From assembly GCF_025869345.1 (NCBI RefSeq), contig NZ_JAOZVW010000117.1:1-64000 (forward strand): a stretch of 64,000 nt of DNA, given 5' to 3'. The position numbers and the translations under genes were made by a program. The stretch is from Sphingopyxis sp. Its GTDB lineage: Bacteria; Pseudomonadota; Alphaproteobacteria; Sphingomonadales; Sphingomonadaceae. The notes below the pieces were generated by a model. That model made no database searches, was not told the origin of the DNA, and saw only the letters and a program-made list of their open reading frames with translations. Numbering within the stretch: position 1 is the first letter of the stretch; each line of letters begins with the position of its first letter. Below are positions 26,026-35,200 of the stretch, one piece after another.

Positions 26026-27507
26026 TTATTCGGCCGCCTCCGCCAGTTCGGGTGCATCCGCCTCACCACCCAACTCCCCGACCAGCGCACCGATTTCCTC
26101 CAGCGCCAGCTTCAGATGGCCCTCGATCGCAGCGGCGATGTCCTCGGGAGTGTCCAGCCCGTCCTCGGCCTCGTCGCTGGTGTCCTTCAGCCAACGGATA
26201 TCCAGATTGTCTCCAAGTGCTGCGATTTCCTCGCGGGTGAAGCGGCGGAAGCGCCCTGCCTCTCCGGTGTCCGCGCGCGCAACGCGGCCCAGCGGGTCGT
26301 CGCCGAACGCCGCGACGAAATCGTCGAAGTCGGCGGGCTTGAGCGGATTGGTCTTGCCATAGGCGGGCGCGCCCGAACGCATGTCGTAAATCCACACCGC
26401 CTCGGTCGCATCGTTGGTCGGCGCTTCCTCGTCGGCGCGGGTGAAGAACAGCACGTTGGTCTTCACGCCCTGCGCATAAAAGATGCCGGTCGGCAGGCGC
26501 AGGATGGTGTGCAGGTCGCACCAGCTCATCAGCCGTTGCCGGAGCAGCTTGCCGCGCCCTTCGTCGAATAGCACATTGTCCGGCACCACCACTGCGGCGC
26601 GTCCGCCCAGCCGCAGCGCGCGGATGACGTGCTCGACGAAGGGCAGCTGATAGGAGGAGACGCGATCGGTGATCGTCAGGTCGTCACGCGTCGGTGGGCC
26701 GCCAGCGGGACCGAAAGGCGGATTGGTGAGAATCAGGTCGGCATTCTTGAACTGCGTTCCGCTGCCCTTGGGCGCGAGTGTGTCGCCCAGATCGAGATGG
26801 TCCGGATCGATCTTGTGCAGATGCAGGTTCATCAGCAGCAGGCGGAAGGTGTCGGGCACATTCTCGATCCCGCGGATCGCTTGGCCTAGCTGGAATTTCT
26901 GCTGCGCGGGTGAGAGCGCGAAATAATCGTCGGTCGTATCGCGCATGTGGCGATCCGCCGCGATCAGGAAGCCGCCGGTGCCCGCCGCCGGGTCCTGAAT
27001 CACTTCGCCCGGCTGCGGCTGCATCAGATCGACCATCACGTCGATCAGCACGCGCGGCGTGAAATATTGCCCGGCGCCGCGCTTGGTCTCCTCCGCCATT
27101 TTTTGGAGCAGGCCTTCATAGGCGTCGCCGAACGCATCGCGCTCCTCGCTGAACCAGTGGAGTCCGTCGATCGCGTCGATCAGCTTGCGCAGCGTGGCGG
27201 GCTCGCGGACGACGGTGGTCGCATTCTGGAAGATGGCGACGACCGAACGGTCGCTGACCTTGTCCGGATTGCCGAGATCGACAAGCGCTTGGCGATAGCG
27301 TTGCAGCACCTCCGCCTCGTTGGCCGCGGTAATGGCTCGCCAGCGATATTGCGCCGGAATCCGGCTCTCGTCCTTTTGCTCGGACGCCATTTTCAGGAAC
27401 AGCAGATAGGTCAGTTCGGTGACGTACTGCTGATAGGTGATGCCGTCCTTGCGCAGCAGCGCGCACAGGCGCCACAGCTTGTTCACGAGATCGCTGGCGG
27501 GATTCAA
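26026..27507 (-). CDS. hsdM: Type I modification methylase HsdM
   Basis: 493 residues. The N-terminal HsdM helical domain (LVNKLWRLCALLRKDGITYQ) precedes the N6-adenine methylase core with the SAM motif DPAAGTGGFLIAA (~171) and catalytic NPPFGP (~260). TTG start chosen because AAGGAG lies 7 nt upstream and the family N-terminus begins there. It modifies host DNA and, with HsdS, guides HsdR. 11 bp after hsdR. Confidence 0.92.
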   Translation of the reverse strand: MNPASDLVNKLWRLCALLRKDGITYQQYVTELTYLLFLKMASEQKDESRIPAQYRWRAITAANEAEVLQRYRQALVDLGNPDKVSDRSVVAIFQNATTVVREPATLRKLIDAIDGLHWFSEERDAFGDAYEGLLQKMAEETKRGAGQYFTPRVLIDVMVDLMQPQPGEVIQDPAAGTGGFLIAADRHMRDTTDDYFALSPAQQKFQLGQAIRGIENVPDTFRLLLMNLHLHKIDPDHLDLGDTLAPKGSGTQFKNADLILTNPPFGPAGGPPTRDDLTITDRVSSYQLPFVEHVIRALRLGGRAAVVVPDNVLFDEGRGKLLRQRLMSWCDLHTILRLPTGIFYAQGVKTNVLFFTRADEEAPTNDATEAVWIYDMRSGAPAYGKTNPLKPADFDDFVAAFGDDPLGRVARADTGEAGRFRRFTREEIAALGDNLDIRWLKDTSDEAEDGLDTPEDIAAAIEGHLKLALEEIGALVGELGGEADAPELAEAAE

Positions 27508-27518
27508 CTTGTCACTCC

Positions 27519-30500
27519 TTATGCGGCGGCGCCGCTATCCCAGATCGCGGCGTTGAGGTCCATCAGCACCTCGCCAAGTTTATGGTCGAACTCCTTGTCG
27601 ATCACGGCGAACCCGCCATTCTGGGCGAACAACGGGTCGGACAATAACGCCGGATCGCCAACCGGCTGATCCTTCAGCGCGCGGCCGATGCGTTGCAGCC
27701 AGCGGCGCTGGCCCTGCGTCCAGTCGCGGCCCACGAGGATCGCCTGCACACCGTTCTCGACGCGCGTCTCATAGGGAACGAGCGGGTCGCCGAGCGCCGC
27801 CTGGCGAACGAAGCCGATGATATGCGCCGCGATGTCGGCGTTGCGTGCGGTTCCATAGGCGCGGCGCAGGCGTGCCTCCGAATAGCCCTCGGCATCGAGC
27901 AACAGCGCGATCTCCTTGAGCTCGGCGCGGGTCAGGTCGCGTGGGCGCTGCGTCGCGGCGATCAGTGCCGGCACCGCGTTCATGTTCGTCCGGATGAATG
28001 TCTCGAACCCCGAGATATAGTCGGCGGGCGAGGCTTTCTCGCCATAATCGTCCTCGACCGAGACCAGCTCGTCGTCATGTTCGGACAGGTAGATCCCGTC
28101 GCCCTTGCGCCGGTCCGGCGTGTCGAGCAGCGTCGCGAGCGGCGGGTGTTGGCGAAACAGTGCAATCGTTTCGGTGGGCGAAGCGTCCTTCAGCCGGTCG
28201 GGCAATTCGGACAGATTTCCTAGCACCTGCGCCATCGTCTCGCGCTGGTCCTCGCTCAACCGCTTCAGCCGTTGACGTAGCTTGACGACGATCTGGTCTC
28301 TGACGATCGCGCGGTCCGCGTCGGTCGGCGCGCGTTCGAGGTCGCGGACCAGATCCGCGAAGCTCAGCGCCGGATCGACGACGACCGGCCGCATGTCGGT
28401 GAAGTCCTGCAGATTGGCGTAGATATCGACGGCGTCGAAGATGCGGAACCAGGCCTTAGCGATTTCGTCGCAGCGCCGCGTCGCGCGGCCGATCATCTGG
28501 TCGTACAGGATGCGGCTGTTCACGCGGCGGACAAACACCAGGTTGGTGATCGACGGCACATCGATGCCGGTCGTCAGCAGGTCGACCGTCACGACATATT
28601 TGGGCCGCGGGTCGTTCTTGAACGCCTTGATCGCGTCGAGCGGCTTATCGACGCTTCCGGTGATTTTCTGGACCATGTCGTGCGGCTGCGGCCCATATTC
28701 CTCGTCGAGCGCTTCGCGCAGCGCCTTGACGAGAATGTCGGCATGGTCGTCTCGCGCAGCGAAGAGCAAAGTCTTCCCTGGATGGTCGGGCGGACATTCG
28801 GCCGCGACCGCCTGCGCCACGGCCTTGTTAAACGCCTCGGTGTAAACCTTCTTGTTGAAGTCAGCGACTTCGAAATCGACCTGATCCTCCAGGTTGAACA
28901 GATCGAGTTGTCCGGTCCGGGGATCGATGATCGAGACTTCCTCGCCCTGCTCAAAGACGATGCCGGTCTGGCTGAGCGCGGTGGTGATACGCCGCGGCGG
29001 ACGATGATCGATCAGATAACCGTCGATGACGGCCTGGCGGTAACCATAGGAAAAGACCGGCCGGCCGAAGATCTCGCGCGTGTGAAGCGCAGGAGTCGCG
29101 GTCAGCGCTACTGTCGTAGCGTCGAAATAATCGAGCACGCGGCGATAGGCTGACAGATAATCGTCGAGGCTGCGAAACTCCAGATCATCCTCGCGAAGCT
29201 CGGCATCGAGCGTGTAACCGCGATGCGCTTCGTCGACGATAATCAGGTCGTAGGTGCCGGGCGTGGGCCGCTCGCCGTCGCTCTCGTCGAACAGGCGGCG
29301 GACCATCGCCTGCACCGTTGCGACCTGAACCCTCGTCGTCGCTTCGGGAAATTTTGTTGCCAGATCTGCCACCGGAAAGACTTGGTCGAACTTCAGAAAC
29401 CCGGAAGTGTCCGTCGTCGACATCGCATCGAGCGTCTGACGGCCGAGCGCATTGCGATCGACGAGAAAGAGGATGCGCCGGAATCGCTTCGCGCGAAGGA
29501 GTTCGTACATCAGCGCGATCGCAAGCCGCGTTTTGCCAGTGCCGGTCGCCATTGCCAGCAGGATGGCACGCTGTCCCTCATCGATCGCTCCGCTGACCGC
29601 CGCGACTGCCTGTTCCTGATACGGCCGCAAACCCGAAACGCCGACTTCGCGCTCGGCCACGGAGGCGATCGGCTCGCCGACTTCTTGCTCAAGCCGCTCG
29701 ATGAGATCGCGGGGAGAAAACCATTCGGCTAGTGCGCGCGGTGTTTCTTTCGTTCGCGCATTCCAGAACCAAATCCCGGACTTCACTGCGAGCTGTTTTA
29801 CATAAGGCCGCCCGTTGGTCGCGAATATGAATGGTACGCGAAAGCGTTGGTTGCCATCGACCCACGGGCCGCCCGAGGGCAGCGCGTCGATATCCAAGAC
29901 GATATCGCGGGCGTAGCGCTGGGCCTGACCCAATCTGCCTGGAACGTCGGTTGTGCCTCGCTTTGCCTCGATCACGCCGACACAGGCGCCGTCGACGAAA
30001 AGGGCATAATCGACCGGGCCACTGGTCGTCGGCCATTCGGCAATCGCCATGTTGCGACCGAATTCCGGCCGGACGCCATTGGCGTATCGCATCACTGCAC
30101 TGTCGGCCTCCCAGCCGGCGTTGCGAAGCTGCTCGTCGATCAGAACCCGCGTCGATTTCTCGTCAAGTTCGATGGCATCGGCTGCCGTCGCCGCCATTGA
30201 CGCGAGCAAGTCGAGTTGTGCTGGCGCTTCCGCCTCTGCCTGTTTCTGAATGATCGCGAGTTCTTGCTCGGCCGCGGCCGCCTTCGCTTCAGTTTCCGCA
30301 GCATATGCTTCCCAGAAGATGCGCTCCTTCTCGCGCTGATCGGCATTTTCCAATGCCTCGCGCCGCGCCGTTTCCGCATCGTTCGCTGCCAGGCGCGCCT
30401 CAGCCTCGGCATCAAGGCTCGCACGCACCTGCGCGCGCAAGTCGGCAAGCTCGATTCTCAATTCTTCGGAAACGGCTTGAGAGGAGGCAGGCGGCACAAA

Positions 30501-30908
30501 CGGCCCCGCCCGGAAGCCCGGCTGATTATTGTAAGCCTGATGGAACCAGATGGCGAGATTGCGCGCCAGCTTCAGCGCCGCGAGGGCATCGCTGGGCGTA
30601 CCCACATCTTCATGGACTGCTTTGTTGCCTTGCCTTCGGAGAAGATGAAAAATGTCCCCGACTTGCTGGGGCAGAATAGAACGTCGGCGCAATTGCGAGA
30701 GTATATCGTCCAGCGAGGGCTGCCCGAGAGGCAACAGCGCATGTGTTGCCGCGATTTCTTTCGCAATCATTTCTGCGAACGATCGAAGCTTTGTGAGCGC
30801 CGCCGGGGCGTCATCGAAAACATAGCGCTCAGCGAGCGTCGCAAGACGAAATAGGCGATCGTCAGAGGCCTCTAGAAAGGCAAAGTTCGAAGATCCCCCC
30901 TCAGTCAC
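27519..30908 (-). CDS. hsdR: Type I restriction endonuclease HsdR with N-terminal DUF4145
   Basis: 1129 residues. Domain order: DUF4145 (HEPN-like fold, residues ~1-130), a long Ala/Glu-rich coiled coil (~145-240), nuclease core with VDYALFVDGACVGVIEAKR (~300-316), SF2 translocase with ATGTGKT (~452) and VDEAHRG (~556) and TATPA, then the EcoEI-type C-terminal domain. It translocates and cleaves unmodified DNA. The start is a GTG; a possible promoter ends at the start codon, so the mRNA may be almost leaderless. First gene of the hsdRMS-mcrBC operon. Confidence 0.92.
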   Translation of the reverse strand: MTEGGSSNFAFLEASDDRLFRLATLAERYVFDDAPAALTKLRSFAEMIAKEIAATHALLPLGQPSLDDILSQLRRRSILPQQVGDIFHLLRRQGNKAVHEDVGTPSDALAALKLARNLAIWFHQAYNNQPGFRAGPFVPPASSQAVSEELRIELADLRAQVRASLDAEAEARLAANDAETARREALENADQREKERIFWEAYAAETEAKAAAAEQELAIIQKQAEAEAPAQLDLLASMAATAADAIELDEKSTRVLIDEQLRNAGWEADSAVMRYANGVRPEFGRNMAIAEWPTTSGPVDYALFVDGACVGVIEAKRGTTDVPGRLGQAQRYARDIVLDIDALPSGGPWVDGNQRFRVPFIFATNGRPYVKQLAVKSGIWFWNARTKETPRALAEWFSPRDLIERLEQEVGEPIASVAEREVGVSGLRPYQEQAVAAVSGAIDEGQRAILLAMATGTGKTRLAIALMYELLRAKRFRRILFLVDRNALGRQTLDAMSTTDTSGFLKFDQVFPVADLATKFPEATTRVQVATVQAMVRRLFDESDGERPTPGTYDLIIVDEAHRGYTLDAELREDDLEFRSLDDYLSAYRRVLDYFDATTVALTATPALHTREIFGRPVFSYGYRQAVIDGYLIDHRPPRRITTALSQTGIVFEQGEEVSIIDPRTGQLDLFNLEDQVDFEVADFNKKVYTEAFNKAVAQAVAAECPPDHPGKTLLFAARDDHADILVKALREALDEEYGPQPHDMVQKITGSVDKPLDAIKAFKNDPRPKYVVTVDLLTTGIDVPSITNLVFVRRVNSRILYDQMIGRATRRCDEIAKAWFRIFDAVDIYANLQDFTDMRPVVVDPALSFADLVRDLERAPTDADRAIVRDQIVVKLRQRLKRLSEDQRETMAQVLGNLSELPDRLKDASPTETIALFRQHPPLATLLDTPDRRKGDGIYLSEHDDELVSVEDDYGEKASPADYISGFETFIRTNMNAVPALIAATQRPRDLTRAELKEIALLLDAEGYSEARLRRAYGTARNADIAAHIIGFVRQAALGDPLVPYETRVENGVQAILVGRDWTQGQRRWLQRIGRALKDQPVGDPALLSDPLFAQNGGFAVIDKEFDHKLGEVLMDLNAAIWDSGAAA

Positions 30909-30914
30909 TGGAGC

Positions 30915-30942
30915 ATAGTAACGGCTCCAATGTTTCGCTCAA
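30915..30942 (-). promoter_or_regulatory. Possible promoter of the hsdRMS-mcrBC operon
   Basis: Reading the minus strand: TTGAGC, 16-nt spacer, TACTAT, with the GTG start about 7 nt further on. Only fair matches to sigma-70 boxes. A TGGAGC...GCTCCA inverted repeat overlaps the -10 and start. Confidence 0.35.
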
Positions 30943-30951
30943 GTTAGCAAA

Positions 30952-31164
30952 TCACCGTGTGCCGAGGCGAAGGGAGAAATCGCTGCCGATCTGGAAGATA
31001 CATCCCGCTCCGTCAGCCCAGTTTTTTGCAGGGTCGAGTTCTTCCGCTGCGGAGGCCACCTCCAGCTTTCTCCGGTCCCGTTCCTTAGAACCGCCTGGTG
31101 CAATGCGCCCGAAGTAGGTCACCAGGACCGTTACGTCGTGCGCCGCGAAGCGGTCACTCGTCAT
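30952..31164 (-). CDS. Possible small hypothetical protein
   Basis: A 70-codon frame (MTSDRFAAHDVTVLVTYFGR..., ending FQIGSDFSLRLGTR) in the otherwise empty 305 bp between hsdR and the HEPN-partner gene. No clear ribosome site and no recognised family. It may be spurious. Confidence 0.25.
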   Translation of the reverse strand: MTSDRFAAHDVTVLVTYFGRIAPGGSKERDRRKLEVASAAEELDPAKNWADGAGCIFQIGSDFSLRLGTR

Positions 31165-31213
31165 GCACGATCTTGCCCCGCCTCTGCCGTAACCGTCTAT
31201 CTGCCGTGGAAGG

Positions 31214-32236
31214 TCAGGTCCAGCGCATCAGCGCCGCGACATCGGCCTCGAGCCGGCTCGCCATTGCCCAGTCGAGCGGCCGGCGATGCGCGAGGGCGTT
31301 GCGGACCTTCTTGATATGATAGGCTCTATCGCCGAGCGACCCGTCCTGCTGGTTGAGACAATAGAGGAGTTCGCCCCATTCGAATTCGGCCCGCGGGATC
31401 GGTGCGCCGGTATGGCGATCAGGAAGGCTCGCCGGCAGCCGTCGGCCATGCTTCTCGAGAAAATCGGCAAGGGCATTCGCGATCCAGGGAAACATGACCG
31501 ATACATGCCCGCGCCAGACGCGTTCGCGCAGACGCAGGGGTGCGTTGCGCGCAAGCCAGGTGGCGCAGACCTCGTCGCGCGTCCGCCAGAGAAGCTTTAC
31601 CTCGGACACGGGTTGGCGGCCGAGCCAGTCGGTAGGATCGAACCGTTCTTGGTCCTTGAGATCGAGCAACTCACCGAGCTGCGCAAGATCGCCGCGCGAC
31701 ACCTCGATAGCCGCGGCATCCGCGCATTCGGCGAGCAGCCCCGCGCGCCGGCGCCGTTCGCCGGTGAACATGATCGCTTCGGCGGGACCGACGAAGCCGC
31801 CGTCGTCAAGAAAATCGCAGCCCCCCGGTGCCCCCGCCATGCTCCCGATCAGGACGAGAGCGGGACCTTCGGTGACCTTCGCGCGCATGCGCGCGAAGGT
31901 CCCGGCCAGTGTCAACCAAGGACCGGCATCGCGGCCGCGAAGATCGATGACGAAGAGCTTGTAGTCGAGACGCCGCGAAGTGCTACATTCGACAAGGTCG
32001 GCGATGCCCGGGGCGCAACGCGCGCCGGCCTCGATCAGCGCCGCCTGCGGCGCGGAGCTGTCGGCATCGACGGTCAGGATTTCGAGACTGACCGTGCCAT
32101 AGGCCGCGCGGTCGAGCAGGCGTTGGGCGGTGTCGGCCCGCCGGGCGCGAAGGATGAGCGGCCGGCCTTCGGCCGCAGCCTCCAACGCTTCGTCCAGCCT
32201 CGCAGCGGCTAGGATGTCGAGAAATCGCCCCGTCAC
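31214..32236 (-). CDS. HEPN-motif partner of the giant ATPase (unrecognised family)
   Basis: 340 residues. The first ~220 look like a degenerate alpha/beta ATPase-like domain without a Walker A (strands YKLFVIDLRGRD and GPALVLIGSMAG). The last ~100 are helical and end with YHIKKVRNALAHRRPLDW; R-N-A-L-A-H (~310-315) is the R-x4-H signature of HEPN RNases. Its GTG start overlaps the stop of the 1916-residue ATPase gene (GTGA), so the two are translationally coupled. A toxin-like RNase effector controlled by the ATPase is the leading hypothesis; HEPN folds can also be inactive. Confidence 0.6.
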   Translation of the reverse strand: MTGRFLDILAAARLDEALEAAAEGRPLILRARRADTAQRLLDRAAYGTVSLEILTVDADSSAPQAALIEAGARCAPGIADLVECSTSRRLDYKLFVIDLRGRDAGPWLTLAGTFARMRAKVTEGPALVLIGSMAGAPGGCDFLDDGGFVGPAEAIMFTGERRRRAGLLAECADAAAIEVSRGDLAQLGELLDLKDQERFDPTDWLGRQPVSEVKLLWRTRDEVCATWLARNAPLRLRERVWRGHVSVMFPWIANALADFLEKHGRRLPASLPDRHTGAPIPRAEFEWGELLYCLNQQDGSLGDRAYHIKKVRNALAHRRPLDWAMASRLEADVAALMRWT

Positions 32237-35200
32237 GCAAGGAGTCGCGCGGCGAGCGAATTGAAGGCGCGAACCGCCGTTTCGCCGGAGGTCGGGAGCG
32301 TTTCGACGATCCCAAGCGCGTCGAGAAGGCGAAGCCGGGCAGCTCCGGCTGCTTCGTCGACGATCATCGCCCAGTCGGCCATTTCGCTTTCGTTCGCGCC
32401 GCCGCCGCCCTGCGCCTTTAGGAGGGCGCGCGCAAATTCGAGCGCTTCGGCGTCGAGACCGAGATCGGCAGCCGTGAAGCTGCCCGCGGCCGCGCTGATC
32501 ATTTCGATCATGGCATCAGCGCCGCGCTTTCGCACGGCCGGGGTCACAGGGGCGCGTTCGAGGACGTCGAGCCAGCCCCCCGTCGCGGCGCGCAGCGCTG
32601 ACTGGATCCGCTCGTCCTCCGGAAATTCTTCGCGGCTCATCCAGTGCGCGATTGTCTCGAGACTCAGAGGGCCGATCTGGATCGACAGAAGATCGCGCTC
32701 AGGCGGCAAGGCCGCAATTTCGACCGTCGGCGTTCCGCACAGGACGAGCCGCACGGGGCGCTGCGTTTCGCGAAACACGCGGTCGCGTCGCAGCAGCGCC
32801 AGCCCGTCGGCCGCCGGCAATTGCCCTTCGACCAAGAGGATGCGCGGGGCCTCGGGCGATGCCTCGCGGCGCTGACGTCCGGCGACCTCGATGATGGTCG
32901 CGGCGTCGGCGTCCTTCAGACGGCGCGGACTTGCGAGCGGCACGGCAGGCGATGCGATCAGCTCGTTAATGGCGTCGCCGAGACGATCGAGTCCGGCGGC
33001 GGGCGCGGCGCCGATGAGGAAAATACGCGGACCCGCGGGATCGGTGAGATGCTTGACGAGCGCCGCTTCTTGGCGAAGCGCGAGCGGCGACCAGCGCGCT
33101 CCCATCCGGCGATGGCTTGACAGCGGATCGGGGCTGCGGGTCGGCGGACGCTCGATCAGCTCCTGCATCCGGCTTTCGATCTCAGTCTTGCCGCCAAGCA
33201 TCGCGGCGATGCGCTGCGAGCGAAGCGCGTAAAGATCGCCCTTCCGGGCCAGCACGCCCATTTCTTCCATTTCGTCAAGGATCGCAGTGAAGCTTTCGAG
33301 CGATTCGGTTTCGGCAAATCCCGCGGGCCACCATTCGCGCGACAGGCGCGAGATTTCGAAGGCGGTGTAGCCGAAGGCCGTCGAAAGGCCCGCGACGCTG
33401 TCATCTTGCATCCGGCTCCAGACCGCATAGGTGATGAGCTCGTATCGCTCGTCGAGCTCCAGCGTCTTCTGGAGCTTGCGGACGACACTGGTTCGAAACG
33501 TCTGCTGGTTGAAGCAAGCGTCAATGACGTCGCGCTTGATGCGGAACGGCATGGAGACGGGTCCGCTGCTGCGCCCGAGCTGCGCATTCATCGCCGTCAC
33601 AACCGCCTTGCCGAAGCTTTGCATAAGCGACGGGTAGAAGCCGATCAGCGACAACATGTGGTAGGCGTCGATCTGGTCCTCGAATTCGAAACCGAGTGCC
33701 GCCATCGGCGCGATCGCCATCTGCCGCGCCGCGACGCGGTCGCCGCCGAGCAAGGGACCGACATTGACCGGCAGACCGAGATGGAGGAGCGGACTGTTGG
33801 GCGCGCGGTAGAAACGCTGGACATTGTGGAGCCCCGCGAAGACGAACTTGATCGCCCGCTGGGTGTCTTCCATCATCGCCTTCATCTGCTCGATGATCGG
33901 GAAATTGGCCTTCATTTCGCCGGCGAGGAAAGCATCGGCTTCGTCGAGCATGATCAAGAGATAGCGCCCGGCCTTCTGGAGAACCCAGGCTTTCAGCTGC
34001 TCCTGTATGCTCGCGGCCTTGGGAAGAACCATGCCTCGCGCCTGAACTCGGCGCTGGATTTCCTTCCACACATCGTCGGCGCCCTCGGTGTCGCCCACCG
34101 GCTTGATGTAGCAATAGAGCGCGACGCGATCGTCATTGCCGTTTTCACGGAGCTCGATCTGCTTGAGAAGCGCCGTCTTGCCGAGCTGACGACCGCCGTA
34201 AACGAAGCACGGGCCGCGGGAATCGACGAGTGCGCGCATCTCCGTATCGCGTCCGAAGAAATTCTCGATGGCCGTATCGGAGCTGGTGTCGGAATAGGTG
34301 TGCGAGCTGCCATAGGGAATGGCGAGTTCGAAGAACTGCCGGGTGCCCGCGTCGCGGGTCGTCGCGAGAGCGGCGATCGTCATTGTGTCGGCCACCGCTA
34401 TCGAGCGGGTGCTGCGCCGCGCCTTGCGCTGAAGATCGCGGCGCTGCCGCGCATCGAGGGGATCGGTGAAAAGGATGATCGCCTGCTCGGGGAGCTGGTC
34501 GAACGAGCCAATGCAGGCATCGATCTCGCCGGGGGACACAACGATCACCGGATAATGGGCGTCGCGCTCATTGCCGTTTACCCGCTCGCTACCGAAGGTG
34601 GCCACGGGACATATTTCGCGGTCACGCAGCGGCAGGGTCGCCATGGAGAACTGGAACCAGCTCTTGTCGCGCTTGGGGTCCTTTGCACGTACCCCGTTGA
34701 ACCCCAGCGCCGCAAGGACGTCGGCCGCGGCGCTGCCGACCTTCACGAGCGGATCGCCGCGCTTGTCGCGCCGAAGACCAGGGGATGTGGTGCGGCGGAG
34801 CATATTCCACGCCTCGAGCAGCCTCGTCGACCGCTCGCGATCGAGGGGTTTCAGCGCGGTAAAATCGAACAGCTCGAGCGTGTCGCCTTCGCGCGCCGCC
34901 TTGGGGAGATTGCCGATCGGGACCGATGGCTTGTCGCCCGCGGCCTTCAGAAGTTCGGCAAAGCGGCGGAGCAGTGAGAGCGGCGCGCTTTCCGCCGCAT
35001 CAGCTATGCCGTGTTTCTCGATCTGGTCGACCTCTTCGGCGAGCGTGCCGAGATCGCCCCGCTCAAGCTGCGCCCGGCAGTCTTCGAGGGGGCCATACAA
35101 CGTCTCGAGAGCAAGGATACGAACTTCGAGGCTGGCGCGCTGGGGCGCCCGGATTTTCTCCAGACTGCGGGCGATGCGGTCAAGTTCGGCATTGGCGGCG

